Notes: generated from the letters alone by a model not told the origin. Counted from the stretch's first letter, positions 8,334-17,288 are shown. The stretch is 64,000 nt of DNA from Cronobacter sakazakii (GCF_000982825.1 NZ_CP011047.1:3410001-3474000), one strand, 5' to 3'. Program-made: numbers and translations.

Positions 8334-8360
8334 ACGCCGCCCCGAGGGCGGCGTTTTTTT
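8334..8360 (+). terminator. mdtK terminator
   Basis: 9-bp G+C stem (8334-8342 with 8346-8354) and a T run, just after the mdtK stop. Confidence 0.9.
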
Positions 8361-8517
8361 ATCCGTCTGACGCCTGCCTGCCCAACACACCGATCACTTT
8401 GTCAGCATTCTGCGCAAATACGCGGCAATCGCGTGAAATATGAAAGAAAATTGACGTTTGCCCCTTGTCATGCGCCGGGGCTGCCGTTAATATTCGTCCC
8501 CGCTGTCACACAGCAAT

Positions 8518-8594
8518 GCGTTCATAGCTCAGTTGGTTAGAGCACCACCTTGACATGGTGGGGGTCGTTGGTTCGAGTCCAATTGAACGCACCA
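8518..8594 (+). tRNA. valV: tRNA-Val (anticodon GAC)
   Basis: 77-nt cloverleaf including an encoded CCA. Acceptor GCGTTCA pairs with TGAACGC, the D-loop is AGTTGGTTA, the anticodon loop in CCACCTTGACATGGTGG gives GAC, and the T-loop is TTCGAGT. Reads GUC/GUU valine codons. Confidence 0.98.
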
Positions 8595-8603
8595 TCCTAA
8601 TGT

Positions 8604-8680
8604 GCGTCCGTAGCTCAGTTGGTTAGAGCACCACCTTGACATGGTGGGGGTCGGTGGTTCGAGTCCACTCGGACGCACCA
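8604..8680 (+). tRNA. valW: tRNA-Val (anticodon GAC), second copy
   Basis: 77 nt, 9 nt after valV. It differs mainly in the acceptor (GCGTCCG/CGGACGC) and T stem. The tandem pair is as in E. coli. Its 3' end borders the T6SS locus, so it may mark an island boundary, although no repeated tRNA end is seen further on. Confidence 0.98.
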
Positions 8681-8814
8681 TTCAGTAGTCTTCAGGTTTC
8701 CTCTTTTTGTTTCGTCCTAAACCTTCTGATACACGTCATCTCACTTAATCTTTCAGACTGGGCCTGCACATGATTTCGTATTATGCGGATTCTGTGGTAG
8801 TTACCAGTGGCCAA

Positions 8815-8985
8815 TCTAATGGAGGTCATCATTACGCCCCTGTACCCTGCCGATGACGGCGTTATGCCTGGTGCGCACGCCCCAGACCGCTTCCTGTGCG
8901 CCGTCATACAGGCCGGACGGCTCGCGGTACGGCAGGCGGACGTCAAAATGAGAGTTAAGCTGGCCGTCGGCAAGGATTTATATAT
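8815..8985 (-). pseudogene. vgrG internal remnant
   Basis: On the minus strand this stretch encodes HFDVRLPYREPSGL followed by DGAQEAVWGVRTRHNAV, almost identical to residues about 205-245 of the intact VgrG at 11414-13741. It has no start, no end and decays on both sides, so it is a scrap from an earlier vgrG copy. It lies between the tRNAs and the Imm52 gene. The rest of 8681-9106 shows no gene. Confidence 0.8.
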
Positions 8986-9106
8986 TCATTTTCCGGATGC
9001 CATCTACCAGCGTGCAGCAGTCAAAATCCGCTCAAGACAGTAAACGCCAGGCGAACTGTAAGTCCGCTTCTCATAACTGGTTCATGAGGTCATATTTTAG
9101 GCTGTA

Positions 9107-9826
9107 TTAGAGCTCTGTCATCAACGGTAACAAACCAAGATCCAGAAGCCTTATTTCTATATCGTTAGCTTTACGGATGTGTTCTATGTTGTTTCCGTCA
9201 AATATTTCGTCGGTTGAAATCACTATGGTTCCTTTTTGCTTTTCACCGTCGGAAACCGGTACCACTTTAGCTGCCTCGGGTACTATTTCAGGTAAAACCA
9301 CGTGGGGTAAATATAACATCCAGCCGACATATATCCTGTCAGGAGAAATATTACGATCATGGTACCAATAACCTTTTGAGTCTACTGATATCCATGTTTT
9401 CTTTTTTCCTTCAGCTAACAGGAGCAAGGAATCAATCATGTCCGAAGTATTCATAACCATCTGATCAATATCTATTATAAGATTTGATTTTTTGGGGTTA
9501 TCTATAAACTTCATAAAATGAGATATTGAGCAAGCCAGTCCATCGGGTTGACCATTCCATATAGACTCGTTGACTAAAGGATGGTTCTTTTTATAATGGC
9601 ATTGAAAAATATCCATTATATTTTTATTAGGTTCATCACCATTAAAAACAACATATTTTAATGCATCTTTCCTTGAGTAGCCAGTTAAATACCATGTTTG
9701 ATTTTTTTTCGTAAGATTTCTGATGACCAATGCGCTTCTGTATAGTTCATTCACACAATCAGCTACTGTAATGTCGTATGCATTCAAAGAATGTATATTT
9801 ATTGACGTATTAAACAGTTCATTCAT
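9107..9826 (-). CDS. Imm52-type immunity protein
   Basis: A 239-residue cytoplasmic protein predicted to neutralise the Tox-REase-5 toxin encoded just upstream in the operon. It resembles the Imm52 family: central PLVNESIWNGQPDGLACSIS and the C-terminal part with WMLYLPHVVLPEIVPEA. The ATG at 9826 overlaps the toxin stop as ATGA, tight coupling expected of a toxin-immunity pair; a GTG at 9835 is in frame, but GAGG sits 8 nt before the ATG. The gene is visibly A+T-rich against the T6SS core, which suggests acquisition with the toxin as a module. The family call is from recognition, not a search. Confidence 0.75.
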   Translation of the reverse strand: MNELFNTSINIHSLNAYDITVADCVNELYRSALVIRNLTKKNQTWYLTGYSRKDALKYVVFNGDEPNKNIMDIFQCHYKKNHPLVNESIWNGQPDGLACSISHFMKFIDNPKKSNLIIDIDQMVMNTSDMIDSLLLLAEGKKKTWISVDSKGYWYHDRNISPDRIYVGWMLYLPHVVLPEIVPEAAKVVPVSDGEKQKGTIVISTDEIFDGNNIEHIRKANDIEIRLLDLGLLPLMTEL

Positions 9827-10575
9827 GGTTGCCACCTCGTAATAATATCCTTATAATCTTTAAACAACTTTCTGAAATATTCATAACTTAAAGGTTGCAT
9901 AAATATCCAAACCACTTTTAATGGCTGATTTACTGTTGCAACCGCCTGATGACGGGATGCTTGATTAATAGCACTATGGTTACCTGTCCACCACGGTTTC
10001 TTCGAACCATCATCCCTGAAAAACTGATCATACCGTGCCTTTGCTTCCCAGAACTGGCACAGCTTATCTTTCCACCCATCAAACGATACGCCGCAATATT
10101 TAGACTCCTCTATCTGTTTCGTTTCAGGATTATAGAACGTCCCGCAGATACGTGTCTGGTAACTGATTGTCACCATGCTCCAGCGCGAACAACGCCTCAC
10201 CATCGGCATCACTTTTCCCTCTGGCGGACAGCTTTTGCACTTCCTTTCATCTGTTTGCGTCTTAGCGGATGTCTGGGTTTTTGTATTTTCCGTACTTACC
10301 GTTTCTGAATAATCCATGTCGTCTTCCCAGAAATCCGCATGGGTTTCTGAACTGACGACCATCGGCTCATTAAGTATCATATCATTTGCTTTGCCCTGAT
10401 AAATGAATCCGGAAATTGTTTTCTCACTGTTCTCAGCGATACTCTCTTCCACAGGAATGTTTTCTTCTTCATCCATTATCCCTGCTGCTATTAACACACC
10501 GGTACAGGCACTGACAAGATAGGCTCCCGCTTCCTCCAGTCCCACAACCACGGCCTCTAAAACCAGTCCTGTCAT
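9823..10575 (-). CDS. T6SS effector with C-terminal Tox-REase-5 nuclease domain
   Basis: A 250-residue predicted DNA-degrading antibacterial toxin. Residues about 3-33 are hydrophobic (LVLEAVVVGLEEAGAYLVSA), perhaps for membrane crossing or chaperone binding. An acidic, low-complexity linker follows. The C-terminal domain starts at KCKSCPPEGKVMPMVRR and contains YQTRICGTFYNPETKQIEES, VSFDGWKDKLCQFWEAKARY and FMQPLSYEYFRKLFKDY, typical of Tox-REase-5 (the fold of Pseudomonas TseT). FDGW and EAKARYDQF probably carry the catalytic acidic and Lys residues. It follows vgrG1, a DUF4123 adaptor and a small protein with overlapping or abutting ends, so it is likely VgrG1 cargo. Confidence 0.8.
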   Translation of the reverse strand: MTGLVLEAVVVGLEEAGAYLVSACTGVLIAAGIMDEEENIPVEESIAENSEKTISGFIYQGKANDMILNEPMVVSSETHADFWEDDMDYSETVSTENTKTQTSAKTQTDERKCKSCPPEGKVMPMVRRCSRWSMVTISYQTRICGTFYNPETKQIEESKYCGVSFDGWKDKLCQFWEAKARYDQFFRDDGSKKPWWTGNHSAINQASRHQAVATVNQPLKVVWIFMQPLSYEYFRKLFKDYKDIITRWQP

Positions 10576-10917
10576 TTACGGCATCCTTCTGATTTTATTC
10601 TTCGCAACATAAAGCAGATCTCGGTATTGCTGTTCAGGAATACACCCCGGCCTTTCTAAGAGGGATCTAATTTTGGGGTTAAGATAAAAATTATCATTAA
10701 AGGCCGTCAGGCAAAGAAAAGAACGAATAGCTTTTTTATCGGTGAACCCCAGCTTCTTTATATAAGAAAACGCGTCCATAAGCCGGTGTAAGAGATCTTC
10801 TTCAGATTTCACTAAATCCTTATACTCCCCCAAGATTCCAGAGGCTGTTTTTTCAATATAATCCCTCTCCTCAGAATGTATTATTTCTTTATACTGTATG
10901 GCCGTCAGCTTTATCAT
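10576..10917 (-). CDS. small protein between DUF4123 adaptor and toxin, function unknown
   Basis: 113 residues, mostly predicted helix, no signal peptide or membrane segment. It contains FLCLTAFNDNFYLNPKIRSL. The ATG overlaps the end of the DUF4123 gene by 4 nt and its stop abuts the toxin start, so it belongs to the same translational unit. I do not recognise a named family. A role as co-chaperone or loading factor for the toxin is suggested only by position. Confidence 0.7.
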   Translation of the reverse strand: MIKLTAIQYKEIIHSEERDYIEKTASGILGEYKDLVKSEEDLLHRLMDAFSYIKKLGFTDKKAIRSFLCLTAFNDNFYLNPKIRSLLERPGCIPEQQYRDLLYVAKNKIRRMP

Positions 10918-11411
10918 ATGAATTCCTTTTCCCTGAGCGAATAAACCTGATTATTTACAAGACTGACCCACCCTGTTGTTATTCCGGTTAATTCACTGTG
11001 CTGTTCTTCGTCCAGTATGGTACCCAGACGCGGCTGAACCCTCGGATCCTGAAAGCGAAGCAAGGCTGTTTCACCTTCGGGAAGGATAATGTTCATAAAT
11101 TGCTGTAAATGTTTTACAAGCTGGTCCAGGTTAACTGAGGTTGTAATCCATGATACCGAAGGACAGAAAATCTCGAGCGCAACCAGTTGTTCGCTGAAAT
11201 TCATACGTCTTTGCATATCAACCAGCCAGGGACCAGCAAAAGCAATACGCGAGTCAGGATAGCGATCAAATAATGGCACTACTGCATTCTTTTCCTTTAT
11301 CAGCTCTTTGCCGGTAAAACGTTCATACTGAAGTCCATCAACCAGCCCATACAGCGAGATATTTGTTGATGAAAGTAACTGTTGTACTGCAATACGAAAG
11401 CTTTGGCTCAT
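10914..11411 (-). CDS. DUF4123 effector-loading adaptor (Tap/TEC type)
   Basis: 165-residue cytoplasmic adaptor expected to join the toxin to the VgrG1 tip. The family hallmarks are present: YGLVDGLQYERF near the N-terminus, CPSVSWITTSVNLDQLVKHLQQFM in the middle (shown in part), and LLRFQDPRV near residue 118. It starts 2 nt after the vgrG1 stop and overlaps the next gene by 4 nt. DUF4123 proteins are known adaptors for specific cargo, so the gene order vgrG-adaptor-unknown-toxin-immunity is diagnostic of a dedicated cargo module. Confidence 0.82.
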   Translation of the reverse strand: MSQSFRIAVQQLLSSTNISLYGLVDGLQYERFTGKELIKEKNAVVPLFDRYPDSRIAFAGPWLVDMQRRMNFSEQLVALEIFCPSVSWITTSVNLDQLVKHLQQFMNIILPEGETALLRFQDPRVQPRLGTILDEEQHSELTGITTGWVSLVNNQVYSLREKEFI

Positions 11412-11413
11412 GA

Positions 11414-13741
11414 CTATCCCCTGATCACAAAGCTGTCACCCTTCATTGCCGCCTTCATCAGGCAACTCACGCAGATGCCACCACCTGCAATTTCATGAAA
11501 TGACATGGTGGCTGCGGCTTTAGAAGCATTAAACGTCCTCTCCACCTTCCTCAGATACACCTGCGGTGTGCCGTACTCTATTTTCCCGGCTTCCAGCTTC
11601 AGATAACTTCCGCCGCCGATTAAGGTGATGCGCTTTTTGCCTGCAAAGGAAATATCGCTCACCGATGTGAGGGTGACTTTCTTCTCTGCCGCGAGCTGCA
11701 TGCCGCCGTTCTGTGCCTGCACCTCCAGCGGGCCCTCGCCTGATTTCAGGCTCAGCGGCCCGCTGTGGGCAAACAGCCCCAGTTTTTCACCCGCCAGTGC
11801 AGTCATGTTGCCCATAACGCCCACGCTGATATCGCCACCCGCACTCACCGCCACGTTTTTTGTGGCCGTAAGCTGCATGTGCTTCCCGCTGGTGAACGCC
11901 ACCCCGTCCGGGGCGGACACGTGTATCATTTCGTTCAGCGGTTTCAGCCGCTCGCTGAACATCGCGCTCTGGCTGGCGATGTCTGCCTGCAGCGCGTTCG
12001 CCGCGTCTGCTGAAGCGGAGAGCTGCGCTATCTGCTGCAGGCACAGGTCGATTTCCTTCAGCGCCGTTTCCCGGTCCAGCACCTCGCCCGCCGCCTTCTG
12101 CTGCCCGTCGGCGCTGATGAACAGCCCCTTCGCCACGCGAATGACACCATATTCATCGCTGCGCAACTCAAAGCCCGCACCGCGCGGTTTATCCTGCCCG
12201 TCCACCAGCCGCCCTTCGCCGAGCTGCGTTTTGCCGTATTCGGTGGTCAGGTGAATGTGCTCTTCGCCCCGTTTATCTTCCATGCGCAGTTCGTTCTGCG
12301 CGGGTGTGCGCAGGATATTCCGGCTGCGGTTGTCACGGTTGACCACATCCGGGTGCGCCGAATCATGAAAGGCGTGCGCGATATACGGCCGGTCCGGGTC
12401 ACCGCCGTCAAAGGCGACGGACACCTCCGTGCCGGCCAGTAGCGGCGTGTGCCAGCCGTATGTCTCGCCCGCATACGGCTTCGCCAGGCGTACCCACAGA
12501 TAGCTGTAGCCGCTCTCGCTGCCCTCGCGGTCCATGTCCAGCTTCACCCGGTAGCGGCCTGCTTCGTCCAGCCAGGCGTACGTGTCCTTCGGGTCCCGGC
12601 TTTCCACCCGCGCCGGCACCGTGCCGTGTATTTCCGGGCGCGGGATTTCTGGCGGGCGGTAGCAGTAGCTTTCACTGTAGGGCATCCCCCACACCGACAC
12701 ATGCAGCCGCGAATCGCGCGAGGCGCGAAAAGTGGTGAGCGTGATAATCACCCCTTCTTTCAGCGCGCGGATGACGTCGCCCTGCGGCTCCAGCACCACC
12801 CCCGGCGTGAGCGCGCCGGCGTTGCTGAAGAGATGCACCCGCAGCGAGTTATTGAGCTCACGCTCATGGTGAATCCGGGCGTAAAACGCCCCGCTTTCGC
12901 ATTCCGGTTCTGGATCGGTGTCATCGCCCTGCTCCCGGTACGGCTCCGCGTAACGATAATGTTCGCCGGTGGTCACTGCCGTGCTGCGCACCCTGACAGT
13001 GGTGCCCAGCGGCGTGGTGGCGGCCGGGTAATAATAGTCGCGCGTCTGTACCCTGCCGGTGACGGCATTATGCCAGGTGCGCACGCCCCATACCGCTTCC
13101 TGCGCGCCGTCATGCAGGCCGGACGGCTCGCGATACGGCAGGCGGACGTCAAAATGATAATTGAGCTGGCTGTCAGCAAAAATCGTCACATCCAGACCGC
13201 GCAGGCTGTCCATTTCCGTGCGCCACCAGATCCCCACTTCTGACAGCAGCCGCTGAATAAATTCAAGGTCAGTCTCGCGCCACTGGGTGATAAGCTCACG
13301 CTCCGGGTATTCCCGCTCCAGCCGGAAATTAAAATCCGCCCCTTCCAGGCCATGCTCGCGCAGTACCTGCTCTACCACTTCGGGCACCGACTGGTTGAGA
13401 AATACGCGACACTGACGCGTGTGAGACAGCAGCGCCAGCCGGGAGGAGAGCGTCACGCTGTAGTGCGACTGATCCGCCGTTGTAGAGAGCCACTCCAGCC
13501 GGGTAAGGATGCCGTAAATCGTTCTGCCGCCCCGCATCCTGAGGCTTGCATATTTCATCAGTACTTGTTGGGGCAGGAGGCCTGCCTGCGGGGTGGTAAA
13601 CTCGATATTCCAGAAAAACGGCTCGCTTAAGGCCTCGCGCCCACGAAAACGCAGCACGTCCGGTGTGATATCACTCTTGTGGATCACCAGCCCATACCGT
13701 GACAGACTCTCTTCTGGCTGGCCCCCATTATCCGTGTTCAT
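11414..13741 (-). CDS. vgrG: VgrG1 (TssI), T6SS spike protein
   Basis: A 775-residue trimeric puncturing spike at the tip of the Hcp tube. The N-terminal gp27-like base (HSVTLSSRLALLSHTRQCRVF-type strand, then REYPERELITQWRETDLEF) and the OB/gp5-like segment (GRYRVKLDMDREGSESGYSY, LAKPYAGETYGWHTPLL, VSVAFDGGDPDRPYIAHAFH) are followed by a DUF2345-type beta-helix (about residues 590-740). The C-terminus carries GGICVSCLMKAAMKGDSFVI, whose paired Cys may bind PAAR or metal. Cargo genes follow immediately. Confidence 0.95.
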   Translation of the reverse strand: MNTDNGGQPEESLSRYGLVIHKSDITPDVLRFRGREALSEPFFWNIEFTTPQAGLLPQQVLMKYASLRMRGGRTIYGILTRLEWLSTTADQSHYSVTLSSRLALLSHTRQCRVFLNQSVPEVVEQVLREHGLEGADFNFRLEREYPERELITQWRETDLEFIQRLLSEVGIWWRTEMDSLRGLDVTIFADSQLNYHFDVRLPYREPSGLHDGAQEAVWGVRTWHNAVTGRVQTRDYYYPAATTPLGTTVRVRSTAVTTGEHYRYAEPYREQGDDTDPEPECESGAFYARIHHERELNNSLRVHLFSNAGALTPGVVLEPQGDVIRALKEGVIITLTTFRASRDSRLHVSVWGMPYSESYCYRPPEIPRPEIHGTVPARVESRDPKDTYAWLDEAGRYRVKLDMDREGSESGYSYLWVRLAKPYAGETYGWHTPLLAGTEVSVAFDGGDPDRPYIAHAFHDSAHPDVVNRDNRSRNILRTPAQNELRMEDKRGEEHIHLTTEYGKTQLGEGRLVDGQDKPRGAGFELRSDEYGVIRVAKGLFISADGQQKAAGEVLDRETALKEIDLCLQQIAQLSASADAANALQADIASQSAMFSERLKPLNEMIHVSAPDGVAFTSGKHMQLTATKNVAVSAGGDISVGVMGNMTALAGEKLGLFAHSGPLSLKSGEGPLEVQAQNGGMQLAAEKKVTLTSVSDISFAGKKRITLIGGGSYLKLEAGKIEYGTPQVYLRKVERTFNASKAAATMSFHEIAGGGICVSCLMKAAMKGDSFVIRG

Positions 13742-13744
13742 AGA

Positions 13745-14266
13745 TCACTCCTTTGTCTCCACCAGATTGAGCCAGCCGTCACCCAGCTCCACCACTCCTG
13801 GTTTATCCGGGTCAAGATCCTCCCGGGAAAGCACCAGTCGCCAGCGGTTGTCTTTGACGTCAGGATGGTTAAACAGCCCCACTACCGCTACAAACTGTGC
13901 GTTTTCTTCCATCGGCATATCAAGCGTGACATTACCCTTCGGGATGATAAGCAACTCGCGGGAAGCCAGCAGATCGTCTTTCAGTACGGTGTCCGCATTC
14001 TGCAATAACGAGCCGTAATCAGCCGCATCGAGAGTTTTACGATCTTTTAGCTGATAGACCCTGACCATGGTCGCAAGCGGCGTCTGGTCACCATCCACGT
14101 TAAGCGCCGCTCGGGCAGAAAAATCGAGATGTAGCGTTTTGATCTTTTTATAAAACACCGATTTCGCCATGCTGACCGTCCCGTCTTTCACCGCCTGGGT
14201 AAGACCACAGCCTGTTATAACGCAGCACAACGCGAGGGTGAGCGCATGCCATCCTTTGTTTGGCAT
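13745..14266 (-). CDS. tssJ: TssJ outer-membrane lipoprotein
   Basis: A 173-residue lipoprotein that tethers the T6SS membrane complex (TssJLM) to the outer membrane. The start at 14266 gives MPNKGWHALTLALCCVITGC, a signal peptide with a lipobox ending ITG-C; the open frame runs 19 codons further upstream but then lacks a signal peptide. The family core follows: YKKIKTLHLDFSARAALN, VRVYQLKDRKTL and VVGLFNHPDVKDNRWRLVL. It sits between tssG and vgrG1. Confidence 0.9.
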   Translation of the reverse strand: MPNKGWHALTLALCCVITGCGLTQAVKDGTVSMAKSVFYKKIKTLHLDFSARAALNVDGDQTPLATMVRVYQLKDRKTLDAADYGSLLQNADTVLKDDLLASRELLIIPKGNVTLDMPMEENAQFVAVVGLFNHPDVKDNRWRLVLSREDLDPDKPGVVELGDGWLNLVETKE

Positions 14267-14291
14267 AAATGTATTCCTTTCTGAAAAATGG

Positions 14292-15374
14292 TTAGTCGAA
14301 GCGGTAACTGCCCTCAGCGGCAAGCGGCAATACCGTGCAACTCAGGCTTTCATAACATCCCAGGCTAACCGTGATGCACTGGCGGTTGTCACTGAGTTTG
14401 CCGTCTTTCAACCCCAGCAGGCCTGTGCGGCCAAGCTGAATGCGCCGATGTTTCGCAAGCTTTGGTTCAGGGAGTAAATGTACCGGCACTGTCAGGCGAA
14501 GCCGTGCGTCACTGCGATAGCCGAGATAAACCCGCATCAGCGCCAGCAAATCAGTATGCAATTGCCCGCCCGGTAGCCAGCCTGCAGCCTCCTGCGGATT
14601 GCGGGTGAATAATGTAATGAGCACCCGGCTGTTTGCATCACGCGCCATTTTTCCGAGTGTCGCACGCTGCGCTAAACGTACTCGTTCGCCTGCCCCCAGC
14701 CCGCTGCGGTTTGTCACCCGCACTTTTACAGGATCGCGCTCTTGGATGTCTGCCCGAGTGTCTGGCGCCAGCAGAGTCACCAGCGCGCGTATTCCCTCAG
14801 CATTTCGCGTCGGTAAGCGCATGGCGCCGAGCAGCGCGAGAAAACGCGAAACGGGGGTAGCGATATGTTCTGCCGTGCCGGGAATGCCAAGTCCGACCAG
14901 CCCAAGCAGGCATTGAGAAGTGGCATCTGTCCCGCCGGGCTCAAACGTGGCCGGGTACGCATATTTCCGCCAGATGCGGTAATACTGTGTGGCGATACGG
15001 TGGCCGAAGATATCCAGAAACGAGGAGACGGCTTCCTGCCCTTCGCGCCGCTGGGCGATATCATCCAGATAATTGCCCGGTAGCGGCGAGTCGACGCCGT
15101 ACATGCCGAGAAACGTGGTGCGTACCGCGGGCGGGGAACCGGGGTGTTCGTCATCCATTTCCACGCGGCGTAATTCACTGGCCGGAAATCCCATGCCCGG
15201 CCAGGAGCGAAACCGCACCGGATCATTTTCAGGGTGGCTGGTGCTTCCCAGGAGCGGATGGTCAGGATGTTCCTGCTCAAGCAACTGGCAGAAGCGATAG
15301 AAATTAACGCGCCAGATCTCATCGCCTAATTGCTGCGTCAGCCCGGTATGTGCTGGCTGTGGCTCTCGCGCCAT
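14292..15374 (-). CDS. tssG: TssG baseplate protein
   Basis: A 360-residue component of the T6SS baseplate wedge (TssE-F-G), holding TssF and contacting TssK. The family pattern is clear: VNFYRFCQLLEQEHPDHPLLG, VRFRSWPGMGFPASEL, PLPGNYLDDIAQRREGQEAV, FLDIFGHRIATQYYRIWRKY, then HRRIQLGRTGLLGL. The ORF overlaps the end of tssF by 37 nt, which implies coupled translation. Confidence 0.92.
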   Translation of the reverse strand: MAREPQPAHTGLTQQLGDEIWRVNFYRFCQLLEQEHPDHPLLGSTSHPENDPVRFRSWPGMGFPASELRRVEMDDEHPGSPPAVRTTFLGMYGVDSPLPGNYLDDIAQRREGQEAVSSFLDIFGHRIATQYYRIWRKYAYPATFEPGGTDATSQCLLGLVGLGIPGTAEHIATPVSRFLALLGAMRLPTRNAEGIRALVTLLAPDTRADIQERDPVKVRVTNRSGLGAGERVRLAQRATLGKMARDANSRVLITLFTRNPQEAAGWLPGGQLHTDLLALMRVYLGYRSDARLRLTVPVHLLPEPKLAKHRRIQLGRTGLLGLKDGKLSDNRQCITVSLGCYESLSCTVLPLAAEGSYRFD

Positions 15375-17107
15375 CTCAGTCTCTTCCCTGTCGGTTGCAA
15401 TACCAGCGTGAGCTGATTAAAAAGATGAATATCCGCGTAAAGTGCAAAGAAGCGATGCAGCATTTCACCAAACAGATTCACATCGCCCTCACCGGCAAAA
15501 TGCTGCGTGTCCAGAGTCACTTCGATATCCACCCCTCTTTGCATAAACCCCTGTTCAAAGCGACGTATAAGGGTGTGTTTCACCGCGACGATCGCGTCAA
15601 GACGTCGGCGATTCATCTCATCGTCGGTCCAGTCGTAGAGCGCCAGCGTGCCGCGCAGCACCTCGGGGTTGTCCATCATGCTGAGAAAGTTCGAACCCAG
15701 ATGACTCATCACGCGCCAGTGAAAACGATCGCTCGCAGGGGGATACAACGACATCGTGGGTGCCGTGAGGTTAATCACGCTGACCGGCACTTTGCCAATT
15801 TTCACTACCCGATCAATCAGCGTGCTTTGCAACGCTTTGCGGGGAAGCTGGCCGTTGGTGCCGGTGATACGCATTGAGAGCGATTCCGGTTTTTCCGCCA
15901 GTTGTTCTATTTCAAACGAGCGGCCACCAAGAATCAGCCAGGTATCGTGCAGGCCAGACGGGCCGCGCTTCACGCGGGTATGGAAGTAGCGCTCTGGTGC
16001 ATCGAACCGCATCATGCCGCCCCGGTGGCGAAAACTGGTAAAGGGCACATAAGGATGCTTACCGTTTTTCACAGCACCGTGAATGTCATCGACGCTGTAA
16101 ATTTCCGTATGGCCGTCCTGAAGACGCAGCGGCCGCAACAGGTACTCGTTTTCCAGAGGATTGAGCGTCAGCGGGTCAGCTTCCAGCGTGAAAAGGTTGA
16201 TTACCGGCGCGCAGTGCAGACGAAAGTTTTCGGTTTCAAACGGCAGATCGGCAGGCCATCCTTCTGTGAGGACAATATCGATTTCAAACCAGTCACTTTC
16301 GGCAGTGAGTCCAATGGATTCCAGCCCACGCAACTCGACAAACATAAACTTCTGCCGGAAGCTGAAATACTCCAGCAGTAACTGATAGCCACTGAACGCG
16401 GAGTCGCCTTTCGGCCACAGCCGGTCCGTATCATCAAAACCCATCGGGCGAAACCAGCCGTCAAAGCGCAGGCGTTCAGCATGGGTTGTGCTGTGGCGCG
16501 CATACATGGCATGCACACGGCGAGTTAATGCCAGATGAAGCGCAGAACTCACCGGGCTTTCCGCGTTAAGAAAAATGGTGACCTTATCGATGCCGGATTT
16601 CGTCCAGTCCACTTTCTGGCTGCATGCAAAACGCAGACGAATGGCGGAACGCCCGTCAGGTTCAGTGTGAAGGCGAGCCTCAGTGAGACTAATCGGTTGC
16701 AGCGTTATCTTGCGGGTAGTGCGATACTGGCAGGCCGTTTTCTGGGGGCCGACCGGACGAGATAAAACGGAAAAGCCTTCCGGTAAGGATTCCGACTGCC
16801 TGAGCCCGCGCCAGTCGGGCAAAAACTCCACGATCGACAGCGACGGAATGGTACGCATATAGTGCGGCCACAACAGGCTGACCAGCCCTTCCGTGAGTTC
16901 GGGGAGATCGTCATCAAGCTTTTCACGAAGCCGCCCCATCAAAAACGCAAACCCTTCAAACAGGCGTTCGACGTAAGGATCGCGGGCGCCGGGCTTGTCC
17001 AGATTGAGCATCGCTGCACGGTCAGGGTGCGCGCGGGAAAACTCCTTTCCGGCTTCGCGCAGATAGCGCATTTCTGCCTCGTAGTAGCGCAGTGTTAAAT
17101 CATCCAT
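15338..17107 (-). CDS. tssF: TssF baseplate protein
   Basis: A 589-residue baseplate wedge protein (VasA/ImpG family). It begins MDDLTLRYYEAEMRYLREAG, with ARDPYVERLFEGFAFLMGRL near residue 40 and LPELTEGLVSLLWPHYMRT near residue 65, all highly typical. The ATG at 17107 has AGGAA 8 nt upstream; a TTG two codons before is ignored. It lies upstream of and overlaps tssG, the standard F-G pair. tssE, usually nearby, is absent. Confidence 0.95.
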   Translation of the reverse strand: MDDLTLRYYEAEMRYLREAGKEFSRAHPDRAAMLNLDKPGARDPYVERLFEGFAFLMGRLREKLDDDLPELTEGLVSLLWPHYMRTIPSLSIVEFLPDWRGLRQSESLPEGFSVLSRPVGPQKTACQYRTTRKITLQPISLTEARLHTEPDGRSAIRLRFACSQKVDWTKSGIDKVTIFLNAESPVSSALHLALTRRVHAMYARHSTTHAERLRFDGWFRPMGFDDTDRLWPKGDSAFSGYQLLLEYFSFRQKFMFVELRGLESIGLTAESDWFEIDIVLTEGWPADLPFETENFRLHCAPVINLFTLEADPLTLNPLENEYLLRPLRLQDGHTEIYSVDDIHGAVKNGKHPYVPFTSFRHRGGMMRFDAPERYFHTRVKRGPSGLHDTWLILGGRSFEIEQLAEKPESLSMRITGTNGQLPRKALQSTLIDRVVKIGKVPVSVINLTAPTMSLYPPASDRFHWRVMSHLGSNFLSMMDNPEVLRGTLALYDWTDDEMNRRRLDAIVAVKHTLIRRFEQGFMQRGVDIEVTLDTQHFAGEGDVNLFGEMLHRFFALYADIHLFNQLTLVLQPTGKRLRWRESHSQHIPG

Positions 17108-17286
17108 GCACAAGGTTCCTGATGGTCATTAGAAGTCACCATAAACTGCATGCCGCGATGGGGCCGGAAGAAAAGAGCTGTGTTAAGCCTGTCGTGGCCT
17201 GAACGGTCATAAACGTTATGATTGCTGTCTGGCTGTTGACTTTCACGACAACGGAAAGCCATCGGGCCTGCGTGAGATGGGGACAT
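17095..17286 (-). CDS. possible 63-residue small protein between tssM and tssF
   Basis: An ATG 2 nt after the tssM stop, with GGAG 10 nt upstream, opens a 63-codon frame that overlaps the tssF start by 13 nt and so exactly fills the gap. The protein is hydrophilic (FFRPHRGMQFMVTSNDHQE near the C-terminus) with no signal peptide or membrane segment. No family is recognised. It could equally be a leftover of a deleted gene such as tssA; packing is the only support. Confidence 0.4.
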   Translation of the reverse strand: MSPSHAGPMAFRCRESQQPDSNHNVYDRSGHDRLNTALFFRPHRGMQFMVTSNDHQEPCAWMI

Positions 17287-17288
17287 AT

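Noticed and set aside
8807..9043. 78-codon plus-strand ORF downstream of valW
   Set aside because: It is the antisense of a vgrG remnant; the same pseudo-protein appears opposite the intact vgrG1.
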